DNA of 64,000 bases, taken from contig JALKAW010000005.1 in the NCBI GenBank assembly GCA_023015825.1, positions 124,001 to 188,000 on the forward strand. Reading direction: 5' to 3'. The position numbers and the translations under genes are program-made. This document shows positions 34,719-43,642 of this stretch, one piece after another. The stretch is from Flavobacteriaceae bacterium S0862. GTDB lineage: Bacteria > Bacteroidota > Bacteroidia > Flavobacteriales > Flavobacteriaceae. Under the pieces are notes generated by a model, which worked only from the letters and a program-made list of their open reading frames with translations, was not told where the DNA came from and ran no database searches. Within the stretch, counting starts at the first letter, position 1. Each line of letters begins with the position of its first letter.

Positions 34719-37700
34719 ATGTTAGAAAATATTATTCGATTTAGCTTAAAAAATAAGCTTATTATATTACTTTTTACAGCGATACTTATTGGTTTTGGAA
34801 TTTTTTCCCTAACAAAAATATCTATTGGAGCTGTTCCAGATATTACCAATAACCAAGTGCAAGTATTAACTACATCCAGAAACCTATCAACTTTAGATGT
34901 TGAGCAATTTATTACTTATCCAGTAGAACTTGAAATGGCAAATTTACCTGGAGTTAATGAAATAAGGTCGGTTTCAAAGTTCGGACTATCTGTAGTTACT
35001 ATTGTTTTTGATGACGATTTAGGAACGTATTTACCCAGACAATTAATTGCAGAAAAAATTAAATCAGCTTCCGAAAAAATTCCTGAAGGATTTGGCTCAC
35101 CTGAAATGGGTCCAATTACAACAGGTTTAGGTGAAATATACCAATACACACTAGATGTTAGGTCTGAGTTTAAAGAAAAATACTCCACAGCCGACTTAAG
35201 AACTATTCAAGATTGGATAGTTAAACGACAACTATCTGGTATTCCAGGAGTGGTGGAGATTAATACCTGGGGAGGTCATTTAAAGCAATATGAGGTAGCC
35301 ATCAATCCGCAAAAACTTAAGGCAATGAATATTGCCATTTCAGAGATATATACAGCTTTAGAAAAAAACAATAGTGTTGCAGGCGGAGGTTATATTGAGA
35401 AAGCCAATGAAGCCTTTTTTATTCGTGGTGAAGGGTTAATATCAAAACTAAAGGATATTGAAAACATTGTTGTAAAAAATAATAATGGCTTACCAATTTA
35501 TATAAAGGACATTGCTAATGTAGGTTTTGGTAGTGCTACTCGATTTGGAGCTATTACTGGGAATGGCGAAGGCGAAAAGGTGCTTGGACAAATCATGATG
35601 ATTAAGCATGGAAACTCTAAGCAAATTATAGATGCAGTTAAAGAGCGTGTGGCATCAATACAAAAAACATTACCAGAAGGGGTATACATTAATGGGTTCT
35701 TGGAGCGAAGCGAACTTATAGAAAGAACAACTACTACTGTTGCCGAAAACTTAATAATTGGCTCTTTAATAGTTGTTTTTATTGTGGTGCTTTTGCTTGG
35801 TAATTTGCGTTCAGGTTTAGTAGTTGCCTCTGTAATTCCTTTAAGTTTATTGTTTGCTATTACACTAATGAACATCTTTAATATCGATGCCAATTTAATG
35901 AGTATGGGAGCCATAGATTTTGGTATCATCATTGATGGCGCAGTTATTATAGTCGAATTTATTGCCTTTCATATAGTAATGAAATCCTCCAAATTAAAAC
36001 ATCTAAATAAACTGGAGCAACAAAAAGAGATAGACAGTATCACTTTAAAAAGCGCTTCCAAAATGATGAATTCTGCCATATTTGGGCAGCTTATTATTCT
36101 TATAGTTTTCATACCAATTTTATCATTAAGTGGTATTGAAGGAAAGATGTTTAAACCAATGGCGCTTACATTTAGTTTTGCTTTAATAGGTGCAATGATA
36201 TTATGTTTAACCTATGTTCCAGTTATAGCGTCAATGTTCTTAAAACCATCAAATAAAAAAAAGGCTACATTTTCAGATAAATTAATGAATAAAGTAACCT
36301 CTTGGTATAAGCCAGTTATTAATTGGGCATTAGACCATAAAAAAATGGTTATTGGTTTAGCAACAATCCTATTGGTTTTCAGTTCATGGATTTTTACCAG
36401 AATGGGAGGCGAATTTGTGCCAACCTTAGATGAAGGAGATTTTGTAATTCAGCCTGTTTTAAAAACAGGAACATCTTTAACTAAAACCATAGAAATTACT
36501 ACAAAAATTGAGAAAACCTTACTAGAACAGTTTCCTGAAGTAGAACAAGTAGTAACCAGAATTGGAGCTGCTGAAGTTCCAACAGATCCAATGTCTATGG
36601 AGGAGAGTGATGTGATTATAAAGCTCAAACCTAAAAAAGAATGGGTTTCGGCATCATCTAAAGACGAATTGGCAGATAAGTTTAAAGAAGCACTTGCCAT
36701 TATTCCTAATATGGAAGTAGAATTTACACAACCTATTGAAATGCGTTTTAATGAGTTGGTAACTGGAGTGAGAGCAGATGTGGCCATTAAAATATTTGGT
36801 GAAGATTTAGAAATTCTAGCAGATAAAGCAAATGAGATTAGAAGTTTAATTAATGATGTTGAAGGTGCTTCGGATATTACAGTTGAGAAAGTTGAAGGAT
36901 TACAACAAATGAGCGTAATATATAATAGAAGTAAAATTGCAAGGTATGGTTTAAATATTTCTGACCTGAATCAAATTATTTCTATGGGATTTGCAGGAGA
37001 AGCAGTAGGGAGTGTCTTTGAAGGTGAAAAACGTTTCGATCTAGTATTGCGTCTTGACCAATCGCAACGTAAAGGGATTGAAAATCTTCAAAATTTATAT
37101 GTCGACACACCTAACGGAATAAAAATTCCGCTTAGTGAATTAGCAGAGATTAAATATAACAAAGGTCCTGCCCAAATTTCTAGAGATGATACCAAACGAC
37201 GTATCGTTGTTGGTATTAATGTTAGGAATCGTGACTTGCAATCGGTTGTGTATGATGTAAGTCAACTAATAGATGCCAACTTAAAATTACCAGCTGGTTA
37301 TAGCATTACCTATGGAGGTCAATTTGAAAATCTGCAAAATGCGACAGCTAGATTAAAAGTAGCTGTTCCAGTAGCCTTATTTCTAATTTTTATTCTCTTG
37401 TATTTTGCTTTTGGCTCAGTAAAAGAAGCATTAATGGTCTATTCTGCAATTCCACTTGCAGCAGTTGGAGGGGTATTATTACTTTGGGCTAGAGATTTGC
37501 CTTTTAGTGTTTCGGCAGGTGTTGGTTTTATAGCTCTTTTTGGTATTGCTGTATTAAATGGCATTGTACTCATTGAGCATTTTAAATCTTTAAAAGAATT
37601 TGGAACTATGAATATGAAAGAACTAATTATTAAAGGCACCACCGAACGATTAAGACCTGTACTGCTTACAGCTATGGCAGCAGCCTTAGGGTTTTTGCCA

Positions 37701-39035
37701 ATGGCAGTTTCTACGAGCGCTGGAGCTGAGGTGCAGCGTCCATTAGCAACAGTTGTTATTGGAGGCTTAATTACAGCAACCATACTAACCCTTGTTGTGT
37801 TGCCTGTATTATATTCTTGGTTTGAAACTATTAAGATTAAGAAGACGAATAAAAACACAATAATAACCACTTTGCTATTAATGTTTGCATTTCAAATAAA
37901 TGCACAAACAAAGCCAATAACTATTGATGAGGTTTTGACACTGGCAGTAGAAAATAATGCATCTTTAAAAGCATCGTCATTAACTGTAGAAGAAAAAAAA
38001 GCGCTCATAAATAGTGCGTTTAATTTTGATAAAACAAGTGTTTATTACAATTATGATGAAAGCAATCTAGCTATAAACAATGAACCATTAAAAGTCTTTG
38101 GAATTTCACAAAGTTTTAAATTTCCAACAGTTTATTTTGCTGAAAAGAAGCTTAACAAAGCTGTACAAAATATTGCTCAAGCAGAGTATGACATCCAATT
38201 GTTGAATGTTAAAAGAGAGGTGTATTCAGCTTATTATCAATTAAGTTATACCAACGAAAAAGTTGCAGCTATTAAATTTTTAGATAGTTTGTACAAAAAC
38301 TTTTCGAAAGCTTCTGAAAGACGGTTTGAATTAGGTGAAACCAATTATCTTGAAATGATTTCAGCAAAATCAAAACAACGTCAAATAGAAATGTTATTAG
38401 GACAAGCATCAAAAGAAGTTATTGCTGCACAACATCAACTTAAAAAAGTAGTGCAGTCTGATATATCTTCATTTAATACTCAAGCTCCTAATAGGCTAGA
38501 ATTAGAAAAAACACTTAGCAGTCCTGATGTTGGGTTGGCATATTTTGAAAGTTCTAAAGATTACTACAATTCAGCAATCAATTTAGAATCGCAAAATTTG
38601 TTGCCAGATTTAAGCTTCGAGTATTTTCAAGGCATAAGCAGTACTTTAAATTCAAGCATAAATGGTTATCAAATAGGTGTTAAAATACCATTGTTGTTTA
38701 GCGGAAATTCATCAAAGATTAAAGCTTCTAAACTTGCTTTTAAAGTTGCTGAAGAACAGCAAAAAAATTACAGTTTAAGTTATGAAGCAGAGTTTAGTAA
38801 ACTCTTAGCAAAATTAGAGCAACTAGATGAAGCACTAGTATATTATGAAACTCAAGGGAAACATCTTTCCGAAGAGATTATTAAAACAGCAGAGCAAAGC
38901 TTTAAACACGGAGAAATAGACTTTTTTCAATTCATCCAAAGTATTGAAAATGCAAAAGAGATTGAACTTAGTTATTTAGATAATTTAAATCAATACAATC
39001 AAACAGTCATAGCTATTAATCACTTAACATTATAA
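34719..39035 (+). CDS. cusA: CusA/CzcA metal-efflux RND pump fused to a TolC-like channel
   Basis: This 1438-residue protein has two parts. Residues 1 to about 1045 form a full CusA/CzcA heavy-metal RND transporter with twelve membrane helices. Its motifs are VPDITNNQVQV, LGNLRSGLVVAS, DFGIIIDGAVIIVE and GGEFVPTLDEGDF, plus methionines in DPMSMEES that could bind Cu or Ag. Residues about 1065-1438 are a TolC-family outer-membrane channel protein. The join (TIITTLLLMFAFQINAQ) looks like a signal peptide with a cleavage site, so the channel may be released after export. Fusions of this type are known in Bacteroidota. Confidence 0.92.
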   Translation: MLENIIRFSLKNKLIILLFTAILIGFGIFSLTKISIGAVPDITNNQVQVLTTSRNLSTLDVEQFITYPVELEMANLPGVNEIRSVSKFGLSVVTIVFDDDLGTYLPRQLIAEKIKSASEKIPEGFGSPEMGPITTGLGEIYQYTLDVRSEFKEKYSTADLRTIQDWIVKRQLSGIPGVVEINTWGGHLKQYEVAINPQKLKAMNIAISEIYTALEKNNSVAGGGYIEKANEAFFIRGEGLISKLKDIENIVVKNNNGLPIYIKDIANVGFGSATRFGAITGNGEGEKVLGQIMMIKHGNSKQIIDAVKERVASIQKTLPEGVYINGFLERSELIERTTTTVAENLIIGSLIVVFIVVLLLGNLRSGLVVASVIPLSLLFAITLMNIFNIDANLMSMGAIDFGIIIDGAVIIVEFIAFHIVMKSSKLKHLNKLEQQKEIDSITLKSASKMMNSAIFGQLIILIVFIPILSLSGIEGKMFKPMALTFSFALIGAMILCLTYVPVIASMFLKPSNKKKATFSDKLMNKVTSWYKPVINWALDHKKMVIGLATILLVFSSWIFTRMGGEFVPTLDEGDFVIQPVLKTGTSLTKTIEITTKIEKTLLEQFPEVEQVVTRIGAAEVPTDPMSMEESDVIIKLKPKKEWVSASSKDELADKFKEALAIIPNMEVEFTQPIEMRFNELVTGVRADVAIKIFGEDLEILADKANEIRSLINDVEGASDITVEKVEGLQQMSVIYNRSKIARYGLNISDLNQIISMGFAGEAVGSVFEGEKRFDLVLRLDQSQRKGIENLQNLYVDTPNGIKIPLSELAEIKYNKGPAQISRDDTKRRIVVGINVRNRDLQSVVYDVSQLIDANLKLPAGYSITYGGQFENLQNATARLKVAVPVALFLIFILLYFAFGSVKEALMVYSAIPLAAVGGVLLLWARDLPFSVSAGVGFIALFGIAVLNGIVLIEHFKSLKEFGTMNMKELIIKGTTERLRPVLLTAMAAALGFLPMAVSTSAGAEVQRPLATVVIGGLITATILTLVVLPVLYSWFETIKIKKTNKNTIITTLLLMFAFQINAQTKPITIDEVLTLAVENNASLKASSLTVEEKKALINSAFNFDKTSVYYNYDESNLAINNEPLKVFGISQSFKFPTVYFAEKKLNKAVQNIAQAEYDIQLLNVKREVYSAYYQLSYTNEKVAAIKFLDSLYKNFSKASERRFELGETNYLEMISAKSKQRQIEMLLGQASKEVIAAQHQLKKVVQSDISSFNTQAPNRLELEKTLSSPDVGLAYFESSKDYYNSAINLESQNLLPDLSFEYFQGISSTLNSSINGYQIGVKIPLLFSGNSSKIKASKLAFKVAEEQQKNYSLSYEAEFSKLLAKLEQLDEALVYYETQGKHLSEEIIKTAEQSFKHGEIDFFQFIQSIENAKEIELSYLDNLNQYNQTVIAINHLTL

Positions 39036-39044
39036 AATAATATC

Positions 39045-40181
39045 ATGAAACATATATTTAGCATTTTATTTTTATTAGTCTTTTTGTCTTGTGGGAATAA
39101 TGAAAAAGAAACAGAAGTTAGCATTGAAAGTCAAAGTCAAAGTCATCAGGAAGAGGTCGCTATTTCAGCATCTCAATTTGAATCAGAAAACATGGCTCTA
39201 GTTGAACTATCCATGCAAGATTTTAATCAAACAATAACAGCTACAGGTTTTATAGATGTACCGCCATCAAGTAAAGCAAGTATCACAACGTTTATGGCTG
39301 GATATATTAAAAATACGCCACTACTAGTTGGCGATGAGGTAAGAAAAGGGCAGCTACTTGTGACGTTAGAAAACCCAGAGTTTGTAGAGTTGCAACAAAA
39401 CTATTTAGAAGTTTCTAACCAACTCGCTTATTTAAAGTCGGAGTTTGAAAGACAATCCACTTTGTATAAAGAGAATATTACTTCTCAAAAAAACTACCTA
39501 AAAGCTGAGAGTGATTACAAAAGTAATTTGGCACATTATAATGGGTTGAAACAAAAGCTAAAAATGCTTAATATAAACCTAGAAAATGTTGAGAATGGTA
39601 AAACTTCAACAACTATAAACTTATATGCACCAATTGCAGGATCTATTACCAAAGTAAATATAAGTAACGGTTCTTATGTATCTGCATCTACCGAGATATT
39701 GGAAATAGTGAATACTGACCATATTCATTTGGAGCTAATGGTTTTTGAGAAGGATATTTTAAAAATAAGGAAAGAACAGCCAATTAGTTTTAAAGTGCCT
39801 GAAGCGTCAGACGATATTTTTAATGCTGAAGTTTATTTAGTAGGAACCTCAATAGACCCTACAAATAGGACTATAAAAGTACATGGACATATTGAAGATG
39901 ACGAAAATTCACCCTTTGTAACAGGAATGTTTGTTGAAGCTCAAATTGTTACTGGTGCTTCAAAAGGGAATGCTTTCCCAAAAGGAGCAGTAGCAGAAAT
40001 TGAAGGGGATTTTTACGCACTAGTTCTAGAAAAACAACAAGACAATTACATTTTTGAGAAAACAAAGGTTGAGGTTGGAAAACAAACTGAAGATTTTGTT
40101 GAAGTTTTAAACATAGAAGATTTTAGAGATAAGCAAGTGCTTGCTAAAGATGCTTTTATGTTGTTGTCTGGTGGTGAGTAA
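39045..40181 (+). CDS. cusB: CusB-like periplasmic adaptor of the metal pump
   Basis: This 378-residue membrane-fusion protein has a lipobox FLSC (Cys16), a barrel-sandwich (lipoyl) region around residues 80-210 with NPEFVELQQNYLEVSNQ helical hairpin, and a beta-barrel domain after it (about 220-310). It connects the pump to the outer-membrane channel. It lies 9 bases after the CusA-TolC gene, with no separate cusC. The His/acid-rich N-terminus after the lipobox has few metal-binding methionines, so the metal is uncertain (Cu, Ag, Co, Zn or Cd). Confidence 0.9.
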   Translation: MKHIFSILFLLVFLSCGNNEKETEVSIESQSQSHQEEVAISASQFESENMALVELSMQDFNQTITATGFIDVPPSSKASITTFMAGYIKNTPLLVGDEVRKGQLLVTLENPEFVELQQNYLEVSNQLAYLKSEFERQSTLYKENITSQKNYLKAESDYKSNLAHYNGLKQKLKMLNINLENVENGKTSTTINLYAPIAGSITKVNISNGSYVSASTEILEIVNTDHIHLELMVFEKDILKIRKEQPISFKVPEASDDIFNAEVYLVGTSIDPTNRTIKVHGHIEDDENSPFVTGMFVEAQIVTGASKGNAFPKGAVAEIEGDFYALVLEKQQDNYIFEKTKVEVGKQTEDFVEVLNIEDFRDKQVLAKDAFMLLSGGE

Positions 40182-40184
40182 AAT

Positions 40185-41726
40185 CTACATTTTCATCAAC
40201 CAAGATTTTACATCTACTTCTTGTTTTATGATGTTGCGTAATTCTTCAATTTTCACACGCTTTTGCTCCATGGTATCTCGATGTCTTATAGTAACCGAGT
40301 TGTCTTCTAAGGTGTCATGGTCTACTGTAATACAAAATGGTGTTCCGTTAGCATCTTGACGTCTGTAGCGTCTCCCTACAGCATCTTTTTCATCGTAAGC
40401 TACAGAGAAATCCCATTTTAAATCATCAACAATCTTGCGAGCTATTTCAGGTAATCCATCCTTTTTAACTAATGGTAAAACAGCTGCTTTTGTTGGCGCT
40501 AACACTGCTGGAAGTTTTAAAACAGTCCTTGTTGTGCCATTTTCCAGCTCCTCTTCTTGTAAAGAATTAGAAAAAACTGCTAAAAACATTCTATCTAAAC
40601 CAATTGAAGTCTCAACAACATAAGGCACATAGCTTTTGTTGTCTTCATGATCAAAATATTGTAGCTTCTTTCCAGAATGCTCTTCATGTGCTTTTAAATC
40701 AAAATCAGTACGAGAGTGAATACCTTCCAATTCTTTAAAACCAAAAGGAAATTTAAATTCAATATCTGCAGCAGCATCAGCATAGTGCGCTAATTTTTCG
40801 TGATCGTGAAAACGGTAGTTTTCTGCACCTAAACCAAGAGATAGATGCCATTTAAGCCTCGTTTCTTTCCATTTTTCATACCATTCTTTTTGAGTGCCAG
40901 GTTTTACAAAAAACTGCATTTCCATTTGCTCAAATTCACGCATTCTAAAAATAAATTGGCGCGCTACGATTTCGTTTCTAAAGGCTTTTCCTGTTTGAGC
41001 AATTCCAAACGGAATTTTCATACGTCCAGTTTTTTGAACATTCAAAAAGTTCACGAAAATACCTTGTGCAGTTTCAGGACGTAAGTATAAATCCATAGCA
41101 CTATCAGCAGAAGCACCAAGTTTAGTTCCAAACATTAAATTAAACTGCTTTACATCAGTCCAATTTTTACTTCCTGTTAATGGGTCGGCAATTTCTAGTT
41201 CTTCAATTAAAGCTTTTACATCTGCTAAATCTTCATTTTCTAAAGACTTTGCCATTCTTGATAGAATGGTATTTATTTTTTCTTGATAACCTAATACTCT
41301 GCCGTTAGTTGAAACAAACTCTTCTTTATTAAAAGCATCACCAAAACGTTTTTCAGCTTTTTTGACTTCTTTTTCAATTTTAGTTTCAATTTTGGCACAG
41401 TAGTCTTCAATCAACACATCGGCACGATATCGTTTTTTAGAATCCTTGTTATCAATTAAAGGATCGTTAAAGGCATCAACGTGTCCAGATGCTTTCCAAG
41501 TGGTTGGATGCATAAAGATGGCAGCATCCAATCCTACAATATTATCATGCATTTGTACCATGGCTTTCCACCAATAATCACGTATGTTTTTTTTGAGCTC
41601 AACGCCATTTTGCGCATAATCGTAAACTGCACTTAAACCATCATATATTTCACTACTCTGAAATACATAACCATACTCTTTTGCGTGAGATATTACTTTC
41701 TTGAATTTATCGTCTTGATTTGCCAT
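40185..41726 (-). CDS. glyS: Glycyl-tRNA synthetase (dimeric type)
   Basis: The protein has 513 residues from MANQDDKFKK (41726); the frame extends to 41756 but a promoter box overlaps that part. This is the alpha2 class II enzyme that charges tRNA-Gly. Seen are YGYVFQSSEIYDGLSAVYDY (motif 1 region), FRNEIVARQFIFRMREFEQME (motif 2) and GLDRMFLAVF (motif 3), with the C-terminal anticodon-binding domain (about 400-513). Its stop lies 3 bases from the cusB stop on the other strand. Confidence 0.95.
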   Translation of the reverse strand: MANQDDKFKKVISHAKEYGYVFQSSEIYDGLSAVYDYAQNGVELKKNIRDYWWKAMVQMHDNIVGLDAAIFMHPTTWKASGHVDAFNDPLIDNKDSKKRYRADVLIEDYCAKIETKIEKEVKKAEKRFGDAFNKEEFVSTNGRVLGYQEKINTILSRMAKSLENEDLADVKALIEELEIADPLTGSKNWTDVKQFNLMFGTKLGASADSAMDLYLRPETAQGIFVNFLNVQKTGRMKIPFGIAQTGKAFRNEIVARQFIFRMREFEQMEMQFFVKPGTQKEWYEKWKETRLKWHLSLGLGAENYRFHDHEKLAHYADAAADIEFKFPFGFKELEGIHSRTDFDLKAHEEHSGKKLQYFDHEDNKSYVPYVVETSIGLDRMFLAVFSNSLQEEELENGTTRTVLKLPAVLAPTKAAVLPLVKKDGLPEIARKIVDDLKWDFSVAYDEKDAVGRRYRRQDANGTPFCITVDHDTLEDNSVTIRHRDTMEQKRVKIEELRNIIKQEVDVKSWLMKM

Positions 41727-41730
41727 GGTG

Positions 41731-41738
41731 CAAAAATA
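41731..41738 (-). promoter_or_regulatory. Candidate -7 box giving a leaderless glyS message
   Basis: The minus strand reads TATTTTTG, followed by CACC and the ATG at 41726. The 4-base gap is the same as for thiL. A TTTG 15 bases upstream falls inside the preceding terminator hairpin. Confidence 0.45.
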
Positions 41739-41741
41739 AAA

Positions 41742-41767
41742 AACCGTTCCAAACAAATGGAACGGTT
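41742..41767 (-). terminator. Terminator of the coiled-coil protein gene
   Basis: A 9-bp stem AACCGTTCC/GGAACGGTT with an 8-base loop is followed on the minus strand by T6. It lies between the coiled-coil gene and glyS and touches the glyS promoter box. Confidence 0.75.
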
Positions 41768-41788
41768 ACTTAAAAATTATTTATTGAA

Positions 41789-42667
41789 TTAAAGTAAAAT
41801 TATTTCAGTAGCTCCTATTCGTCTATTGTTGTCAAAAATATTTACAATATAACGTCCAGATTCTAATGTTTTATTGGTTTCAATATTGGCAGATACTTCT
41901 AAAGTTGCTTTATTATATAGAACATTTGTTTTATGGCTATAGATTAAAGATGATGTGTCAAATTCGATAGCACCTTTATCTGCAACTACATTATTATCTG
42001 GGCCAATAATTTGAATATAAAATTCTTTTTCTTGAGGTGTTGCTAATGGGTTTTCTGCTAAAACAAAGGCCACACTAATGTTTTTAGTTTTACTAGCTTT
42101 TGTGGTTTTAACAATCTCTCCAGAGTTTTTTATTGAAAAAGCGTTTGCTTCAAACGAATTAGCTGTAACTAAAGCTCCTAATTTAATATTGTTACCTAGT
42201 TTTTTCTTATCTTCTTTTAAATTAGAAATAACATCAATTTGTTTATCTAATAATCTTGAAATAGAAGTGTTTTGTTTTGATAATTCTGCATTAACAGCCA
42301 AAAAAGAGTCGCCTTTCTTAATTAAGTTTGATTGTTGTTTTTTTAGTGATAGCAACTCATCACGATACTTATCAATCAAAAACATGTCAGCTTGTAATTC
42401 TTTTAAAGAATCTTGAGTTTGGGCAATGATGTTTTTTGTGTTGTCTAATTCCGATTTCAAGTTTTTATTAGCATCGTCAAGTTCATCATAGCTAGATATG
42501 ACTTTAGAAATTTGATTTTCCAAAAGCTTTTTTTCTTGATTTAAAAAATCTTCTTTAGATTGTGCAGACACATAGCTAGTGTAACTGTAAGCAGCTAAAA
42601 CTGTAAAAGCAACCACTAAGGTTCCTATAGTAAATCTATAGTTAAATACTTGAGGGTTAACTATCAT
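41789..42667 (-). CDS. Membrane-anchored coiled-coil protein
   Basis: This 292-residue protein has one membrane segment (about 12-33, FTIGTLVVAFTVLAAYSYTSYV), a long coiled coil (about 36-165) and a C-terminal beta-rich domain (about 190-292) that opens GEIVKTTKASKTKNISVAFVLAENP and looks like an Ig-like or PCP-like fold. Similar proteins are sometimes called chromosome partitioning protein, without support. It has its own terminator. The function is unknown. Confidence 0.75.
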   Translation of the reverse strand: MIVNPQVFNYRFTIGTLVVAFTVLAAYSYTSYVSAQSKEDFLNQEKKLLENQISKVISSYDELDDANKNLKSELDNTKNIIAQTQDSLKELQADMFLIDKYRDELLSLKKQQSNLIKKGDSFLAVNAELSKQNTSISRLLDKQIDVISNLKEDKKKLGNNIKLGALVTANSFEANAFSIKNSGEIVKTTKASKTKNISVAFVLAENPLATPQEKEFYIQIIGPDNNVVADKGAIEFDTSSLIYSHKTNVLYNKATLEVSANIETNKTLESGRYIVNIFDNNRRIGATEIILL

Positions 42668-42750
42668 TATACACTATTATTGGTTGGAGGGTTAATTAAT
42701 TGATGCGAAAATATATATTAAGTTTGTAGTAACTAATTTTAATCGTTCAA

Positions 42751-43428
42751 ATGGTAAAAAACTTGTTAAACTTGTTTTTCCCAAAAGTATGTTACGCTTG
42801 CAATAATTTGTTAGCCGATAATGAAGCGTATGTTTGTACCGACTGCAGACATAATTTGCCTGTGACCAATTATCATTTTAAAGCTGAAGATGATGTAAAA
42901 AAAATACTCTATGGGCGGGTAGAATTAGAAAATGCAACAGCACTTTTACATTTCCATAAAAAGGGAATGGTGCAATACTTATTGCATGGTTTAAAATATA
43001 GAGGTTATGAAGATATTGGTATTTTTTTAGGAAAGTGGCTTGGTAATGAGCTAAAAACTATTGAAGCTTATAAACAAGTTGATGTTGTAATTCCAGTGCC
43101 TTTGCATAAAAAGAAACTTAAAAAGAGAGGCTATAATCAGGTTGAAAAATTTGGGCAGGAAATAGCTCAAGCGTTAGATGTGCCATATATTGATTCCGTA
43201 CTAATAAAAAAAACCTCTACTAAAACACAAGTATTTAAAGAACGTATAGCAAGATGGAATAATAACAACGAAGTTTTTAGTATCACTAATCTTAATACTA
43301 TTGCTAACACACATATATTATTGGTGGACGATATTATTACCACAGGAGCAACTATTGAAGCCTGTACAATGGAGTTAGTAAAAGCTAACAATGTTAAAAT
43401 AAGTCTTGCCACTATGGCAATTGCTTAA
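42751..43428 (+). CDS. comF: ComF family phosphoribosyltransferase-like protein
   Basis: This 225-residue protein has an N-terminal zinc finger (CYACNNLL and CTDC, about 13-33) and a C-terminal phosphoribosyltransferase-type fold with the PRPP loop ILLVDDIITTGATI (about 190-203). ComF proteins act in DNA uptake or use of imported DNA, and their exact reaction is not settled. It is followed directly by a 162-bp palindromic element. Confidence 0.9.
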   Translation: MVKNLLNLFFPKVCYACNNLLADNEAYVCTDCRHNLPVTNYHFKAEDDVKKILYGRVELENATALLHFHKKGMVQYLLHGLKYRGYEDIGIFLGKWLGNELKTIEAYKQVDVVIPVPLHKKKLKKRGYNQVEKFGQEIAQALDVPYIDSVLIKKTSTKTQVFKERIARWNNNNEVFSITNLNTIANTHILLVDDIITTGATIEACTMELVKANNVKISLATMAIA

Positions 43429-43590
43429 TATGCCTATGACATATAGCTTTTAGGTAATTTTGAGGTAGGTTTTTTTTCTTTATTAAGGCAAAACTTTCAA
43501 GCATAGCCTAAGCTACGGTTTAGAGTTTTAACACAGAGAAAGTAAAAAAGAACAACTGAAAAAACTTAAAAGCTATATGTTTTAGGTATA
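43429..43590. repeat. 162-bp palindromic MITE-like element
   Basis: The element starts at the base after the comF stop. Its ends (43429-43455 and 43564-43590) are 27-base inverted repeats that match at 23 of 27 positions, with the core ACATATAGCTTTTA. The interior is also partly self-complementary (a T/C-rich block near 43470 pairs with AAAGTAAAAAAGAAC near 43540, and AAAACT with AGTTTT). No open frame is inside. It resembles a small non-autonomous mobile element or structured RNA. Confidence 0.7.
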
Positions 43591-43642
43591 ACTTTTTTCG
43601 TTTATATAAATAAGTCGTTAATTTGCCTAAATAATTGATTTA

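Noticed and set aside
34916-35932. Minus-strand frames of 90 and 144 residues within the CusA gene
   Set aside because: They are antisense shadows of a conserved transporter sequence.
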